A stretch of DNA of 64,000 nt from Acidimicrobiaceae bacterium (lineage in GTDB: Bacteria; Actinomycetota; Acidimicrobiia; Acidimicrobiales; Aldehydirespiratoraceae): contig VYFQ01000037.1 of assembly GCA_009842325.1 (NCBI GenBank), positions 1 through 64,000 on the forward strand, in the 5' to 3' direction. The translations under genes were made by a program, and so were the position numbers. Of this stretch, positions 8,347 to 18,875 are shown one piece after another. Under the pieces are notes generated by a model, which worked only from the letters and a program-made list of their open reading frames with translations, was not told the origin of the DNA and ran no database searches. How positions within the stretch are numbered: the stretch's first letter is position 1; each line of letters starts with the position of its first letter.

Positions 8347-8691
8347 TCAGTCCCAGCCGAGTTGGTGCAGGGTCTCGTCGTCGATGCCGAAGTGGTGGGC
8401 CACCTCATGCACCACCGTGACCAAGATCTCGTCGAGCAGCTCGTCCTCGTTGTCGCAGATCTCGCAGATCGGCAGCCGGTAGAGGGTCACCCGGTCGGGC
8501 ATGGCCATCCCGCCGTAGTCGTCCCGCTCGGTCAGCGGCACCCCCTCGTAGAGGCCGAGGAGATCCTCCTCCGGGTGGGCGTCCTCCACCACCACCACGA
8601 TGTTCTCCATCATCTCGCCCAACGCTGGGGGTAGAGAATCAAGAGCGTCGCCCACCAGCTGCTCGAAGCGGACTTCCTCGATCAGGAACAC
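8347..8691 (-). CDS. Small zincin-fold metallopeptidase (PF06262-like)
   Basis: A 114-residue protein, counted from the GTG at 8691, that ends with HEVAHHFGIDDETLHQLGWD. The HExxHxxGxxD zinc site starts near residue 95. The acidic middle part and the LYRLPICEIC segment fit the small family of proteins with a minimal metzincin-like fold common in actinobacteria. Its substrate is unknown. The frame is open to 8748, but the extra residues are Arg/Pro-rich and lie in the divergent promoter region shared with the helicase gene. Confidence 0.75.
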   Translation of the reverse strand: MFLIEEVRFEQLVGDALDSLPPALGEMMENIVVVVEDAHPEEDLLGLYEGVPLTERDDYGGMAMPDRVTLYRLPICEICDNEDELLDEILVTVVHEVAHHFGIDDETLHQLGWD

Positions 8692-8765
8692 CGGCCAGAC
8701 AGTACCGGTCGGGTGCGCGCCGAACGGCGCTCGCCGTGAGGGGTGCACGGCCGTAGGGTCGGATC

Positions 8766-10514
8766 GTGGCTGAACCCGAGCATCCGCTGCTGGAGAGCCT
8801 GACGCCCGAGCAGCGCGACGCGGTGACGACCCAGGCGTCGCCGCTGTGCGTCATCGCCGGAGCCGGCTCCGGCAAGACCCGCGTCCTGACGAGGCGAATC
8901 GCCTGGCAGGCCGGCGAGGGCCACGCCGACCCGCGGCGCACCCTGGCCGTGACCTTCACCCGCCGGGCCGCCCGGGAACTGCGGTCCCGGCTGCGAACGC
9001 TCGGCCTCAACGACGCGGTACGGGCCGGGACCTTCCATGCCGTCGCTCTGGCCCAGTTGCGCCGCCACGCTGCCGACACCGGCAGACGCCCGCCCCGGAT
9101 CCTCGAGAACGCCGGCGGGCTGATCTCCGAACTGCGGCACAAAGCCGATCGCGGCACGGTGACCGACATCGTCAACGAGATCGGCTGGTGCCGGGCTCGG
9201 CTGGTGTCGCCCGAGGACTACACGACTGCAGCGCGGGCCGCGGGCCGGCGGCCCCCGGTTGGGCGGGCCGATCGCTTCGTCCAGCTCTACGCCGACTATG
9301 AGTCGGCGAAACGCAAGCGCCGCCTGCTCGACTTCGACGACGTGCTGGCCCGGTCGCTGGAGGTGATGGAGACCGAGCCCAAGCACGCCGCCGCCCACCG
9401 CTGGCTCCACCAACACCTGCTCGTCGACGAGTTCCAGGACATCAATCCGCTGCAGTTCGCCCTGCTCAAGTCCTGGCTGGGTCCGGATTCGACGCTGGTG
9501 ATGGTGGGCGACCCCGACCAGGCGATCTACGGGTGGAACGGTGCCGATCCCGAACTGATCAACACCGTCAGCAATCACCTGCCCGGCTGCGCGGTGCTGC
9601 ACATGCGCGCCAACTTCCGGTCCACGCCCGAAGTCCTTGCCGCGGCGGGACGGATCCTCGACCGGCCGCCCCAGCCCGCGATGCGGCCATCCGGGGAGAA
9701 CCCGACAGTCACCGTGTGCGACGGAGGCAGCGAGGCCGCGATGCTGGCCCGAGCGGTGAGGCAACGCCACCGGCCCGGCTCATCTTGGCGCCGGCAGGCT
9801 GTGCTGGCCCGGACCAACGCTCAGCTCGATCCGCTCCGCAAGGCGCTGGCGCGCCAGAACATCCCGGTGGCCACCGTCTCCGAAGGCAGCCTGCTCCGCC
9901 GGCCCGAGATAGCGGCTGTACTCGAGGCCTGGCCCCCCGGTGCCAGCCTCACCTCCTGCACGGCCGACGCTCGCCAGCGACTGCGCGAGCCGTTGGACGC
10001 CGGAGCGGATCCCCAGAAGCTGACCGCCCCGCACACGCCCGAGGCCCGAGCCAACATCGAAGCCTTCCTGGAGTTCGCCGAGGACCACCTGTCCCTCGAC
10101 CCCGACTCCACGGTGGATGCCTTCATCACCGCGCTGAGAGCCGACAGCCGCCTGGCTCCGTCATCCGACGGTGTCGACCTGATGACCTTCCACGGCGCCA
10201 AGGGACTGGAGTGGCCCGTCGTCCATCTCGTGGGCCTGGAGGACGGGTTCGTGCCCATCGCCCACGCCCGTACCACCGCGGCCCGGGCTGAGGAGCGCCG
10301 CCTGCTCCACGTGGCGGTCACCAGAGCCGAGCAGGAGCTGCACGTCCTGTGGTGCGACCGCCGCGACCTGGGAGGCCAGACTGTCGAGAGAGAGCCGTCT
10401 CGGTGGCTGGAGGCGATCGGAGGTTCCAAGAGTCTCGACGACGCCGAGTCACGGCGACTCCGGAACGTCGAAGGCGTCAAGCGGGCCCGCCGGGCGAAGA
10501 TGGGCTCGGACTAG
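8766..10514 (+). CDS. UvrD/Rep-family DNA helicase
   Basis: A superfamily 1A helicase of 582 residues. Walker A AGAGSGKT is at 31-38, motif II is LLVDEFQDINPLQ, motif III GDPDQAIYGWNGAD, motif V MTFHGAKGLEW and motif VI LLHVAVTRAEQEL. It is shorter than PcrA or UvrD (about 720 residues), mostly through smaller accessory subdomains, and it lacks an HRDC tail like that of UvrD2. It is likely a repair or replication helicase working 3' to 5' by family. GTG start. Its stop overlaps the stop of the convergent antiporter gene within CTAG. Confidence 0.85.
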   Translation: MAEPEHPLLESLTPEQRDAVTTQASPLCVIAGAGSGKTRVLTRRIAWQAGEGHADPRRTLAVTFTRRAARELRSRLRTLGLNDAVRAGTFHAVALAQLRRHAADTGRRPPRILENAGGLISELRHKADRGTVTDIVNEIGWCRARLVSPEDYTTAARAAGRRPPVGRADRFVQLYADYESAKRKRRLLDFDDVLARSLEVMETEPKHAAAHRWLHQHLLVDEFQDINPLQFALLKSWLGPDSTLVMVGDPDQAIYGWNGADPELINTVSNHLPGCAVLHMRANFRSTPEVLAAAGRILDRPPQPAMRPSGENPTVTVCDGGSEAAMLARAVRQRHRPGSSWRRQAVLARTNAQLDPLRKALARQNIPVATVSEGSLLRRPEIAAVLEAWPPGASLTSCTADARQRLREPLDAGADPQKLTAPHTPEARANIEAFLEFAEDHLSLDPDSTVDAFITALRADSRLAPSSDGVDLMTFHGAKGLEWPVVHLVGLEDGFVPIAHARTTAARAEERRLLHVAVTRAEQELHVLWCDRRDLGGQTVEREPSRWLEAIGGSKSLDDAESRRLRNVEGVKRARRAKMGSD

Positions 10515-12736
10515 CCGGAGTCGGCGCGGGGCATGGCCACAACCGCCACATTGGCGGTGCATCGTTCCAGCACCGTCTCGACGGTGTGGCCCAGGAAGGG
10601 GCGGCCGTCCACGTTGCGCAGCGAGGCGCCCAGAACCACCAGATCGGCCTCCTGCTCCTCAGCCACCGACACCAGCGTCGAGGCCGGCGACGAGCCCGGC
10701 TGAACCAGCGTGCGGGCCTCCACGCCCATCTCCTCGCCCCGCGCCCTGGCCGCGTCCATGAGCGCATCTACCACCGGTCGAGCTGCTTCGGGGTGGGCAT
10801 CACCGAGTACCCGGGTCGCCAGCCTGCTGCTGGTAAGCCGCCTGGGCAGCATCCGGAGCTCCGGCCACTGCCGCTGCACCACATGGGTCAGGACCACCTC
10901 GGTGCCCAGTTGGCTGCTCACCCCGAAAGCGACTTCCTGCGCGGCCTGCGAGGACCGCGTCCCGGTGACCGGCACGATCGCACGGGTGAAGGCACCCGGC
11001 AGCGGTGTCTCCAGACCGTCGGCACGCCTGACGATGACCACAGGCAGAGGCGAGTGCAGCAGCAGCTCGTCGACCAGCGGCGAGTACAACTGGCCCTCGT
11101 GCCGGCCGGCGACACCCACGCAGATCACCCCATAGCCGAGGCGGGCTTCCGCCACGATGGCGGACGCCACGACTGCGCCGGCTGCGCTGGGGGCCCGCAC
11201 CTGGCGATGATCGACCTCCCGCCCGTCGAGCACGCTGCGGATGATGGTTATGTCGGGCCACTGGCCCCTGGTCGCGCCGTCGGAGTGGTAGCCGTCACCG
11301 AGGCTCTCGGGCGCCACTGAGATCACGGTGGCGGGCACCTGCACCGGCCAGGCGAAGTGCATGAGCTGCGCGGCCGCGATGGACGCAGGCTCGGCCCGCG
11401 ACGCGAGCAGGAGCCGGGACGAGCGCACCACGAGGTTCCGGCTGAGCGCCTCCTCGCGCTCGAGGCGTTCGCGCTCGGCCGGGGACCCCATCCAGTCCCG
11501 CACCGCCAGACGCAGACTCACAGCGGCGAATACCGAGGTCACCAAGGGCACGATCACGATTACGGTGTACGCCGTCTCGCTGAAAACGCCCAGAGACAGC
11601 CCCACCGAGGCGATAACGATCTCTAGGGCGCCCCTGGCGTTGAGACCGGCTCCCAGGGCCACCGCAGCCCGCTGCGACTGGCCCGCCAGCCGCGCGCCCA
11701 CGAAGGCACCGGCGAACTTGGCCACGATTGCGACCACCATCACCACGCCGGCCCAGGCCAGCGCATCGCCCTCGCCCAGCAGGGAGAGATCGACCCGGAG
11801 GCCGGCCATGGCGAAGAACACGGGGGCGAGGAAGGTGTTGGTGAGAGACTCGATGTGGTGAACGACCTCGTGCTGCTGGAAGCGCGAGCGGTTGAGGACT
11901 ACCCCTGCCACGAAGGCTCCAAGCACCGCCTCAATGCCCAGCGCCTGAGTGGCCACGCCGAACACCAGCATCGTGATCACCGCAATGCCGAGCGCGCCGT
12001 GCAGGTTCGGGCCCTCGCGCCTGATCCGGCGCAAGCTGGCGTCCACGGCGCGCTGGCCCAGCGTCATCGCCAGGAACAGGAAGGCGGCCAGGCCCAGCAC
12101 CGTCCGCAAGGTGCCCCCCACCGACACCTCGCCCGCGGTGGCGAAGCCCGCAAAGACGGCGAGCATCACCCAGCCGACCACGTCGTTGGCCATGCCCGCG
12201 GCCACCGTGATCTGGCCGAAGTCGCGTCTCATCAGCCCCAGTTCCGAGAGGATCCGTGCGATCACGGCCAGCGCCGACACCGACAGCGCCGAGGCCACGA
12301 ACAGCGCGAACACGGTGCGGTCGGCGCCACCGCCGACGAAGTCGCCGGGCAGCAACAGTCCCGTCACCAGGCCTCCGGCGAGGGGCACGACGAGGCTGAA
12401 GCCGGTCACCAGCGCGGCGGCGCGGCCCAGGCGCCGTATCAGGGCCAGGTCTGTCTCGAACCCGGCTGTCACCAGCAGCAGCGCCACCCCCAGCCACGTG
12501 ACCGCGAACAGGGCTCCCGAGGAGATCTCCTCGTGGGGGATGAACCACTCGAACCCGCTGGGCCAGACCGCGCCGAACACCGAGGGCCCGAGGATCACCC
12601 CCGCGGCCAACTGGCCGATCACCGACGGCAGCCCGACCCGGCGCATCGCGTATCCCGCTGCCCGTGCGGCCACCACCAGCACCAGCAGCTGGGTCCAGAA
12701 GACGAGCAAGGCGTGCTCGTCCAGCGGGGTCAGCAT
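10511..12736 (-). CDS. CPA2-type cation/proton antiporter with Usp-like tail
   Basis: A protein of 741 residues. Residues 1 to about 410 hold about 12 hydrophobic helices typical of the monovalent cation:proton antiporter-2 family (GQLAAGVILGPSVFG, GAFVAGVVLNRS, NARGALEIVIASVGLSLGVFS). The rest is soluble, with universal-stress-protein-like segments (PVVIVRRAD, and GASLRNVDGRPFLGHTVE near the end). The tail probably senses nucleotides or stress and tunes ion exchange. It follows xthA with a 7-nt overlap, so the two are likely cotranscribed. Confidence 0.85.
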   Translation of the reverse strand: MLTPLDEHALLVFWTQLLVLVVAARAAGYAMRRVGLPSVIGQLAAGVILGPSVFGAVWPSGFEWFIPHEEISSGALFAVTWLGVALLLVTAGFETDLALIRRLGRAAALVTGFSLVVPLAGGLVTGLLLPGDFVGGGADRTVFALFVASALSVSALAVIARILSELGLMRRDFGQITVAAGMANDVVGWVMLAVFAGFATAGEVSVGGTLRTVLGLAAFLFLAMTLGQRAVDASLRRIRREGPNLHGALGIAVITMLVFGVATQALGIEAVLGAFVAGVVLNRSRFQQHEVVHHIESLTNTFLAPVFFAMAGLRVDLSLLGEGDALAWAGVVMVVAIVAKFAGAFVGARLAGQSQRAAVALGAGLNARGALEIVIASVGLSLGVFSETAYTVIVIVPLVTSVFAAVSLRLAVRDWMGSPAERERLEREEALSRNLVVRSSRLLLASRAEPASIAAAQLMHFAWPVQVPATVISVAPESLGDGYHSDGATRGQWPDITIIRSVLDGREVDHRQVRAPSAAGAVVASAIVAEARLGYGVICVGVAGRHEGQLYSPLVDELLLHSPLPVVIVRRADGLETPLPGAFTRAIVPVTGTRSSQAAQEVAFGVSSQLGTEVVLTHVVQRQWPELRMLPRRLTSSRLATRVLGDAHPEAARPVVDALMDAARARGEEMGVEARTLVQPGSSPASTLVSVAEEQEADLVVLGASLRNVDGRPFLGHTVETVLERCTANVAVVAMPRADSG

Positions 12737-13527
12737 GGCAAGGTGCCCTCGTCCACGTCGATGTACAGGGGCGCATGGTCGCTGGGCGGGTCGTCCTTGG
12801 GTCCCTTGCGCTCATTGCGGTCGATGAGTGCGAAGCCGGCCGCGTCGGCAACCGGACGGGTCGCCAGCGCGAGGTCGATGCGCATTCCCTTGCGCTTGTG
12901 GAAGTCGCCTCCCCGGTAGTCCCACCACGTGAACAGCCCACCGCCGTTGTAATGCTCCCGGAACACGTCCACCAGTCCCCACTCGAGCAGGGCCGCGAGC
13001 CTCTCCCGCTCGGCCGCGCTGGTGTGGGTCGTGTCGGTGAAGGCGGCCGGGTCGTACACGTCCCGATCGTCGGGGGCAATGTTGAAGTCGCCGCACACCA
13101 AGACGGGCCGACCGGGGTCGGCCTGGGCGTCGAGCGAGGCTCGCAGGCGGCTCAGCCAGTCGAGCTTGTAGTGGTAGTGGTCGTGGCCGACGGCCCGCCC
13201 GTTGGGCACATAGCACGACGCAACCCGCACCCCGGCGCAGGTGGCCCAAGCGAGGCGAGCGTCGGGGTCCGGCTCGATGCCGTCGCCGAACCCGGCCACT
13301 GGTTCGGTGAGCCCCACCCTGCTCAGCACCGCGACGCCGTTCCAGCGTCCCTCACCGTTGTGGAAGCAGTCGTAGCCCAGCGACTGGAACGTCAGCGCGG
13401 GGAAGGCGTCGTCGGCGAGCTTGGTCTCCTGCAGGCACACCACATCCGGTGAGAAGGACTCGATCCAGCGCTGCACCCGGCCGAGGCGCGCCTTCAGAGA
13501 GTTCACGTTCCAGGTGACGACCCGCAC
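12730..13527 (-). CDS. xthA: Exodeoxyribonuclease III
   Basis: A 265-residue AP endonuclease/3' exonuclease for base excision repair. It starts MRVVTWNVNSLKARL, carries the catalytic glutamate in CLQETKL, then GDFNIAPDDRDVYDP, a WDYRGG loop and DPPSDHAPLYIDV, which together make the full EEP-family metal site. Length matches the family. It is divergent from kgd, with 41 bp between, and overlaps the start of the antiporter gene. Confidence 0.93.
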   Translation of the reverse strand: MRVVTWNVNSLKARLGRVQRWIESFSPDVVCLQETKLADDAFPALTFQSLGYDCFHNGEGRWNGVAVLSRVGLTEPVAGFGDGIEPDPDARLAWATCAGVRVASCYVPNGRAVGHDHYHYKLDWLSRLRASLDAQADPGRPVLVCGDFNIAPDDRDVYDPAAFTDTTHTSAAERERLAALLEWGLVDVFREHYNGGGLFTWWDYRGGDFHKRKGMRIDLALATRPVADAAGFALIDRNERKGPKDDPPSDHAPLYIDVDEGTLPC

Positions 13528-13568
13528 GAGCCGACCCTATCCGGGCCAGAAAGTAGGAAACTAGGATC

Positions 13569-16500
13569 GTGGCCATGAACGACCGGATCCGCTCCGAAGC
13601 GAGCGACTCTCTGGGTGCCAACGCCTGGGTCATCGATGAGATGCGCGACCTGTGGGCAGCCGATCCGGCCTCGGTGGACGAAGCCTGGCGCGCCCTGTTC
13701 GAGGGAGAGACGCCGGATACTCCTATCGCGCCGGCTCCCCCACCGGCATCGACCGCTGCCCGCACCACCATCGAAACCACGGCCACGGATGTGACGGAGC
13801 CTGAGGTCGACTCGGCCACCATGTCGGTGCCGCTCGCAGGCGAGCCGCCGCCGCCCGCACCGAAGGAGGCGAAGAGGGAGCCGGCGGCCGACGCGCCCAT
13901 CGGCGAGCCGATCAAGGGCGTCGGCGCCCGCATCGTCTCCAACATGGAGGCCAGCCTGGCCGTGCCCACGGCCACGAGCTTCCGTGATGTCCCGGCCAAG
14001 CTCCTGGAGGTCAACCGCAAGATCGTCAACGGCCACCTCAGCCGCAAGATGGTCCGGAAGGTCTCGTTCACGCACCTGATCGGCTACGCGGTGGTGCGAG
14101 CCATCAACGACACGGTCCCGGCCATGAACAACATCTACGCCACCGACGCGGCGGGCAAGCCGAGGATCGTGCGGCCCGAGCACATCGGTCTCGGGATCGC
14201 GGTCGACATCGCCCGCGAGGACGGCACGCGGTCGCTGATGGTGCCGTGCATCCACGACGCCGACACGCTCGACTTCGCCACGTTCGTGGAGCGTTACGAC
14301 GAGCAGATCGCCAAGATCCGCGAGAAGCGGCTCAGTGCCGACGACATGCAGGGCGTGACCGTCACCATCACCAACCCCGGCACGATCGGCACCCAGCAGT
14401 CGGTGCCCAGGCTGATGACGGGACAGGGAACGATCGTGGGCGTCGGGGCTCTGGCGTTCCCGACCGAGTACGAAGCCGCCGACCCGTCCCTGCTGGCTGA
14501 TCTGGGCGTGAGCAAGCTGGTGACGATCAGCAGCACGTACGACCACCGGGTCATCCAGGGCGCCGAGTCGGGACTGTTCCTGCAGCGGGTCCACGACCTG
14601 CTGCTGGGCACCGACGACTTCTACGGCCAGGCCTTCCGGTCGCTGCACATCCCGTACGAGGCGGTGAAGTGGCGGCGCGACTTCAACCCCGTCGACCGCG
14701 AGGCGGCCATGCTGGAGAAGCAGGCCAAAGTCAACCAGCTCATCAACCAGTACAGGGTGCGGGGCCACCTGATCGCCGACCTCAACCCGCTGCGCGACGA
14801 GGCGCCGGTAATGCACTCCGAGCTCGATCCGGCCACCTACGGGCTCACAATCTGGGACCTGGACCGCGAGTTCCTGACCGGCAGCGAGACGGGCATCTAC
14901 GCCACCGTGGGCCCGGACCGCCGGATGAAGCTCGGCGACCTGCTGGGCGTGCTGCGCGACGCCTACTGCCGCACCGTCGGCGTGGAGTACATGCACATCC
15001 AGGAGCCCGACGAGAAGCGGTGGATCCAAGAGCAGATCGAGGGCGCCGACACCGCGCTCAAGTCCGAGGACCAGCACCGCATCCTCAGCCAGCTCAACGC
15101 GGCTGAGGCCCTCAGCAACTTCCTGGGCACCAAGTACGTCGGCCAGAAGCGCTTCGGCCTGGAGGGCGCCGAGTCGACCATCCCGCTGCTGGACGCCCTG
15201 CTGACGTGCGCGGCGGACACGCCGCTGGCGGAGGTGGTGATGGGCATGGCCCACCGTGGGCGGCTGAACGTGCTCGTCAACCTGGTGGGCAAGACCTACC
15301 ACGAGCTGTTCAAGGAGTTCGAGGGAGCCATCACCGAGGACCAGATCCAGGGCAGCGGCGACGTGAAGTACCACCTCGGCCAGATCGGTGCCTACACCAG
15401 CCCGTCGGGCAAGCACCTGCTGGTGGAGCTGGCCGCCAACCCGTCCCACCTCGAGGCTGTCGACCCGGTGGTGGTGGGCATGGCGCGGGCCCGTATGGAC
15501 AACATCCCGCCCGACAGCAACTACGGGCCCTACCCGGTCATGCCGCTGCTGATCCACGGCGACGCCGCCTTCGCGGGGCAGGGCGTGGTGGCCGAGACCT
15601 TCAACCTGAGCCTCATCAGGGGGTACCGCGTCGGCGGGACCATCCACCTGGTGATCAACAACCAGCTCGGGTTCACCACCACGCCGGACGCGGCCCGCTC
15701 CACGCAGTACTCCACCGACGTGGCCAAGATGGTCGGCGCGCCGATCTTCCATGTGAACGGCGACGACCCCGAGGCCTGCGTGCGGGCGGCCCGCCTGGCC
15801 TTCGCCTACCGCCAGCGCTTCAACAAGGACGCCGTGATCGACATGATCTGCTACCGGCGCCACGGGCACAACGAGGGCGACGACCCCAGCTACACGCTGC
15901 CGGAGATGTACCGCCGCATCAACGCCAAGCCCACGGTGCGCACCCAGTACCGGGAGTCGCTGCTGAAGCGGGGCGACATAAGCGCCGAGGATGCCGACGC
16001 CTCCCTGGCCGAGTTTCGCGACCAGCTCCAGGCCGCTCTGGACGAGACCCGCGACGCCGCGCCCGGCCACAACATCCGCGCCCGGCGCCCGCCCGAGCCG
16101 ATGGGGGTGATGCCCCACGTCCGCACCGCCATCGACTCGGTGACCGTCGAACGGATCTACGAGGCCCTCAACACCGTGCCCGAGGGCTTCACCGTGCATC
16201 CCAAGCTGGCCCGGCAGTTCGAGCAGCGCAACAAGATGTTCCGCAGCGGCGAGTTCGACTGGGGCGTGGGCGAGGCGATGGCCTTCGGATCGCTGCTCAT
16301 GGAGGGCACTCCGGTCCGGCTCAGCGGCCAGGACAGCCGCCGGGGGACCTTCTCGCACCGGCACTCCACCCTGGTGGACTATGTGACCGGCGATGATTAC
16401 GTGCCCCTGTCGACCGTATGCGCTCGCGAGGCCGACCTGTGGATCTACGACTCGCTGTTGTCGGAGTACGCCGCGCTGGGCTTCGAGTACGGCTACGCGG

Positions 16501-17291
16501 TGGCCAAACCGGAGGCGCTGGTCATGTGGGAGGCCCAATTCGGCGACTTCGCCAACGGCGCCCAGATCATCATCGACCAGTTCATCGTGGCCGCCGAGGA
16601 CAAGTGGGACCAGCACTGCGGGATCGTGCTGCTGCTCCCCCACGGCATGGAGGGCCAGGGCCCGGAGCACTCGTCGGCCCGCATCGAGAGGTTCCTGACG
16701 CTGGCGGCGGAAGACAACATGCACGTATGCCAGCCCACCACTGCAGGACAGTACTTCCATCTGCTGCGGCGCCAGATGATCCACCGCGTCCGCAAGCCCA
16801 TGATCCTGTTCACACCGAAGTCGCTGCTGCGGGCCAAGGCCGCCCGCTCGAAGGTGGCCGACCTGTCCTCGGGCACCTTCGAGGAGGTGCTCGGCGACCC
16901 CGGAGCGGAGGCTGGGACCGTGGACCCGGAGGCCGTTACGAGGGTGGTCTTCTGCAGCGGCAAGGTGGCCTACGCCGCGATGGAACTGCGCGACGAGCAC
17001 CAGGCCCCGCTGGCCGTGTGCCGGGTCGAGCAGCTCTTCCCGTGGCCCTACGGGGCGGTCGACTACGAGCTTCGCCGGTACCCCAACGCCACGGAGATCG
17101 TCTGGCTGCAGGAGGAGCCCGAGAACATGGGCGCCTGGAACGGGATCAAGGGGCGCCTCTACGAGGCCCACGGCGACGACTACGAGATCCGGAGGGTGAG
17201 CCGCCCCGAGTCGGGCAGCCCTGCGGGCGGCAGCCCCACCGTGCACGGCCAGGAACAGCAGGACCTGCTCGACGCGGCCGTGCTGGCTTGA
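13569..17291 (+). CDS. kgd: 2-oxoglutarate decarboxylase/dehydrogenase, fused E2-E1
   Basis: A 1240-residue multifunctional protein of the actinobacterial Kgd/OdhA type, acting in the TCA cycle between 2-oxoglutarate and succinyl-CoA. A short N-terminal segment (WVIDEMRDLWAADPASVDEAWRALF) and a Pro/Ala linker are followed by an acyltransferase domain at about 110-340 with YDHRVIQGAESG, and then by the thiamine-diphosphate E1 domain (MGMAHRGRLNVL, HGDAAFAGQGVVAE, NNQLGFTT, GQDSRRGTFSHRH). As in Mycobacterium there is no lipoyl domain, so lipoyl must come from another E2. Start is GTG at 13569 or ATG at 13575. Confidence 0.95.
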   Translation: MAMNDRIRSEASDSLGANAWVIDEMRDLWAADPASVDEAWRALFEGETPDTPIAPAPPPASTAARTTIETTATDVTEPEVDSATMSVPLAGEPPPPAPKEAKREPAADAPIGEPIKGVGARIVSNMEASLAVPTATSFRDVPAKLLEVNRKIVNGHLSRKMVRKVSFTHLIGYAVVRAINDTVPAMNNIYATDAAGKPRIVRPEHIGLGIAVDIAREDGTRSLMVPCIHDADTLDFATFVERYDEQIAKIREKRLSADDMQGVTVTITNPGTIGTQQSVPRLMTGQGTIVGVGALAFPTEYEAADPSLLADLGVSKLVTISSTYDHRVIQGAESGLFLQRVHDLLLGTDDFYGQAFRSLHIPYEAVKWRRDFNPVDREAAMLEKQAKVNQLINQYRVRGHLIADLNPLRDEAPVMHSELDPATYGLTIWDLDREFLTGSETGIYATVGPDRRMKLGDLLGVLRDAYCRTVGVEYMHIQEPDEKRWIQEQIEGADTALKSEDQHRILSQLNAAEALSNFLGTKYVGQKRFGLEGAESTIPLLDALLTCAADTPLAEVVMGMAHRGRLNVLVNLVGKTYHELFKEFEGAITEDQIQGSGDVKYHLGQIGAYTSPSGKHLLVELAANPSHLEAVDPVVVGMARARMDNIPPDSNYGPYPVMPLLIHGDAAFAGQGVVAETFNLSLIRGYRVGGTIHLVINNQLGFTTTPDAARSTQYSTDVAKMVGAPIFHVNGDDPEACVRAARLAFAYRQRFNKDAVIDMICYRRHGHNEGDDPSYTLPEMYRRINAKPTVRTQYRESLLKRGDISAEDADASLAEFRDQLQAALDETRDAAPGHNIRARRPPEPMGVMPHVRTAIDSVTVERIYEALNTVPEGFTVHPKLARQFEQRNKMFRSGEFDWGVGEAMAFGSLLMEGTPVRLSGQDSRRGTFSHRHSTLVDYVTGDDYVPLSTVCAREADLWIYDSLLSEYAALGFEYGYAVAKPEALVMWEAQFGDFANGAQIIIDQFIVAAEDKWDQHCGIVLLLPHGMEGQGPEHSSARIERFLTLAAEDNMHVCQPTTAGQYFHLLRRQMIHRVRKPMILFTPKSLLRAKAARSKVADLSSGTFEEVLGDPGAEAGTVDPEAVTRVVFCSGKVAYAAMELRDEHQAPLAVCRVEQLFPWPYGAVDYELRRYPNATEIVWLQEEPENMGAWNGIKGRLYEAHGDDYEIRRVSRPESGSPAGGSPTVHGQEQQDLLDAAVLA

Positions 17292-18043
17292 CACCCGTTA
17301 CCGACGACCATCGCCTGGCGGCACAGCTCGCTCACGTTGCGGGCGAGTTGCTGGTCGAGCTGAGGGCGAGGCTGGTCGGCGAGGAGGCCCCTGCCGCCGT
17401 GCTGAGAGCCGAGGGCGACCGCCGGGCCCACGAGCTGCTGGTCTCCGAGCTGGCCGCGGCCCGCCCAGGTGACGCGGTGCTCTCCGAGGAGGGTGCCGAC
17501 GACACGAGCCGGCTCGGTGCTGAACGCGTCTGGGTGATCGACCCGCTCGACGGCACCCGTGAGTTCTCCGAACCGGGGCGCACCGACTGGGCGGTTCATG
17601 TGGCCCTGGTCGTCGACGAGCGCCCGGTCGCGGGGGCGGTGAGCCTGCCCGGGATGGGGCTGACCCTCTCGACGGCCGATCCTCCCCCGCTGCCCCCCGA
17701 ACGAGGAGGCCCACCCCGGATGGTCGTGTCGCGCTCACGGCCCCCGGAGCAGGCCGACACGGTGGCGGCCGCGCTGGGCGCCGACGTCGTGCCGCTGGGG
17801 TCGGCCGGTGCCAAGTCGATGGCCGTGGTCCGGGGCACCGCCGACGTCTACGTCCATGCCGGCGGCCAGTACGAATGGGACTCGTGCGCCCCGGCGGCCG
17901 TGGCGAAGGCCGCCGGCTGCTTCGTCAGCCGGCTCGACGGTTCCCGACTTCGCTACAACCAGCCCGACGTCTACCTGCCCGACCTGGTGGTCTGCCGCCC
18001 CGAACTGGCCGGCCCGGTACTCGCCGCCCTGACGACCGCATGA
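17288..18043 (+). CDS. Inositol monophosphatase-family phosphatase, CysQ-like
   Basis: A protein of 251 residues in the FIG metal-dependent phosphatase superfamily. Glu67-Glu68 (LSEEGAD), DPLDGT at 85-90, and a C-terminal WDSCAPAAV complete the Mg/Li-sensitive active site. The small size and DPLDGTREF segment resemble actinobacterial CysQ, which removes the 3'-phosphate from adenosine 3',5'-bisphosphate in sulfate assimilation. Inositol phosphatase is the main alternative. The TTG start at 17288 overlaps the kgd stop codon by 4 nt (TTGA), which implies coupled translation. The frame is open much further upstream, but only antisense-like sequence of kgd is read there. Confidence 0.75.
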   Translation: MTPVTDDHRLAAQLAHVAGELLVELRARLVGEEAPAAVLRAEGDRRAHELLVSELAAARPGDAVLSEEGADDTSRLGAERVWVIDPLDGTREFSEPGRTDWAVHVALVVDERPVAGAVSLPGMGLTLSTADPPPLPPERGGPPRMVVSRSRPPEQADTVAAALGADVVPLGSAGAKSMAVVRGTADVYVHAGGQYEWDSCAPAAVAKAAGCFVSRLDGSRLRYNQPDVYLPDLVVCRPELAGPVLAALTTA

Positions 18044-18047
18044 GCGG

Positions 18048-18070
18048 TGGTCGGCCCTCAATGGCGACCA
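18048..18070 (+). terminator. Hairpin after the CysQ-like gene
   Basis: TGGTCGGCC at 18048-18056 pairs with GGCGACCA at 18063-18070 around a 6-nt loop, with one bulged base. It lies in the 46-bp gap between two same-strand genes. No T-run follows. Confidence 0.35.
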
Positions 18071-18089
18071 GCGGCACTGGTAGGGTCGC

Positions 18090-18872
<783 letters not shown>

Positions 18873-18875
18873 CGG

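Noticed and set aside
16418..17287. Long 5' extension of the CysQ-like frame over the end of kgd
   Set aside because: The extension reads as Arg/Gly/Pro-rich shadow sequence; the phosphatase fold begins at the TTG at 17288.
13503..17294. A 1263-codon open frame antisense to kgd
   Set aside because: It lies fully opposite a confident gene, has a low-complexity His/Val/Gly-rich reading typical of antisense high-GC DNA, and shows no domain.
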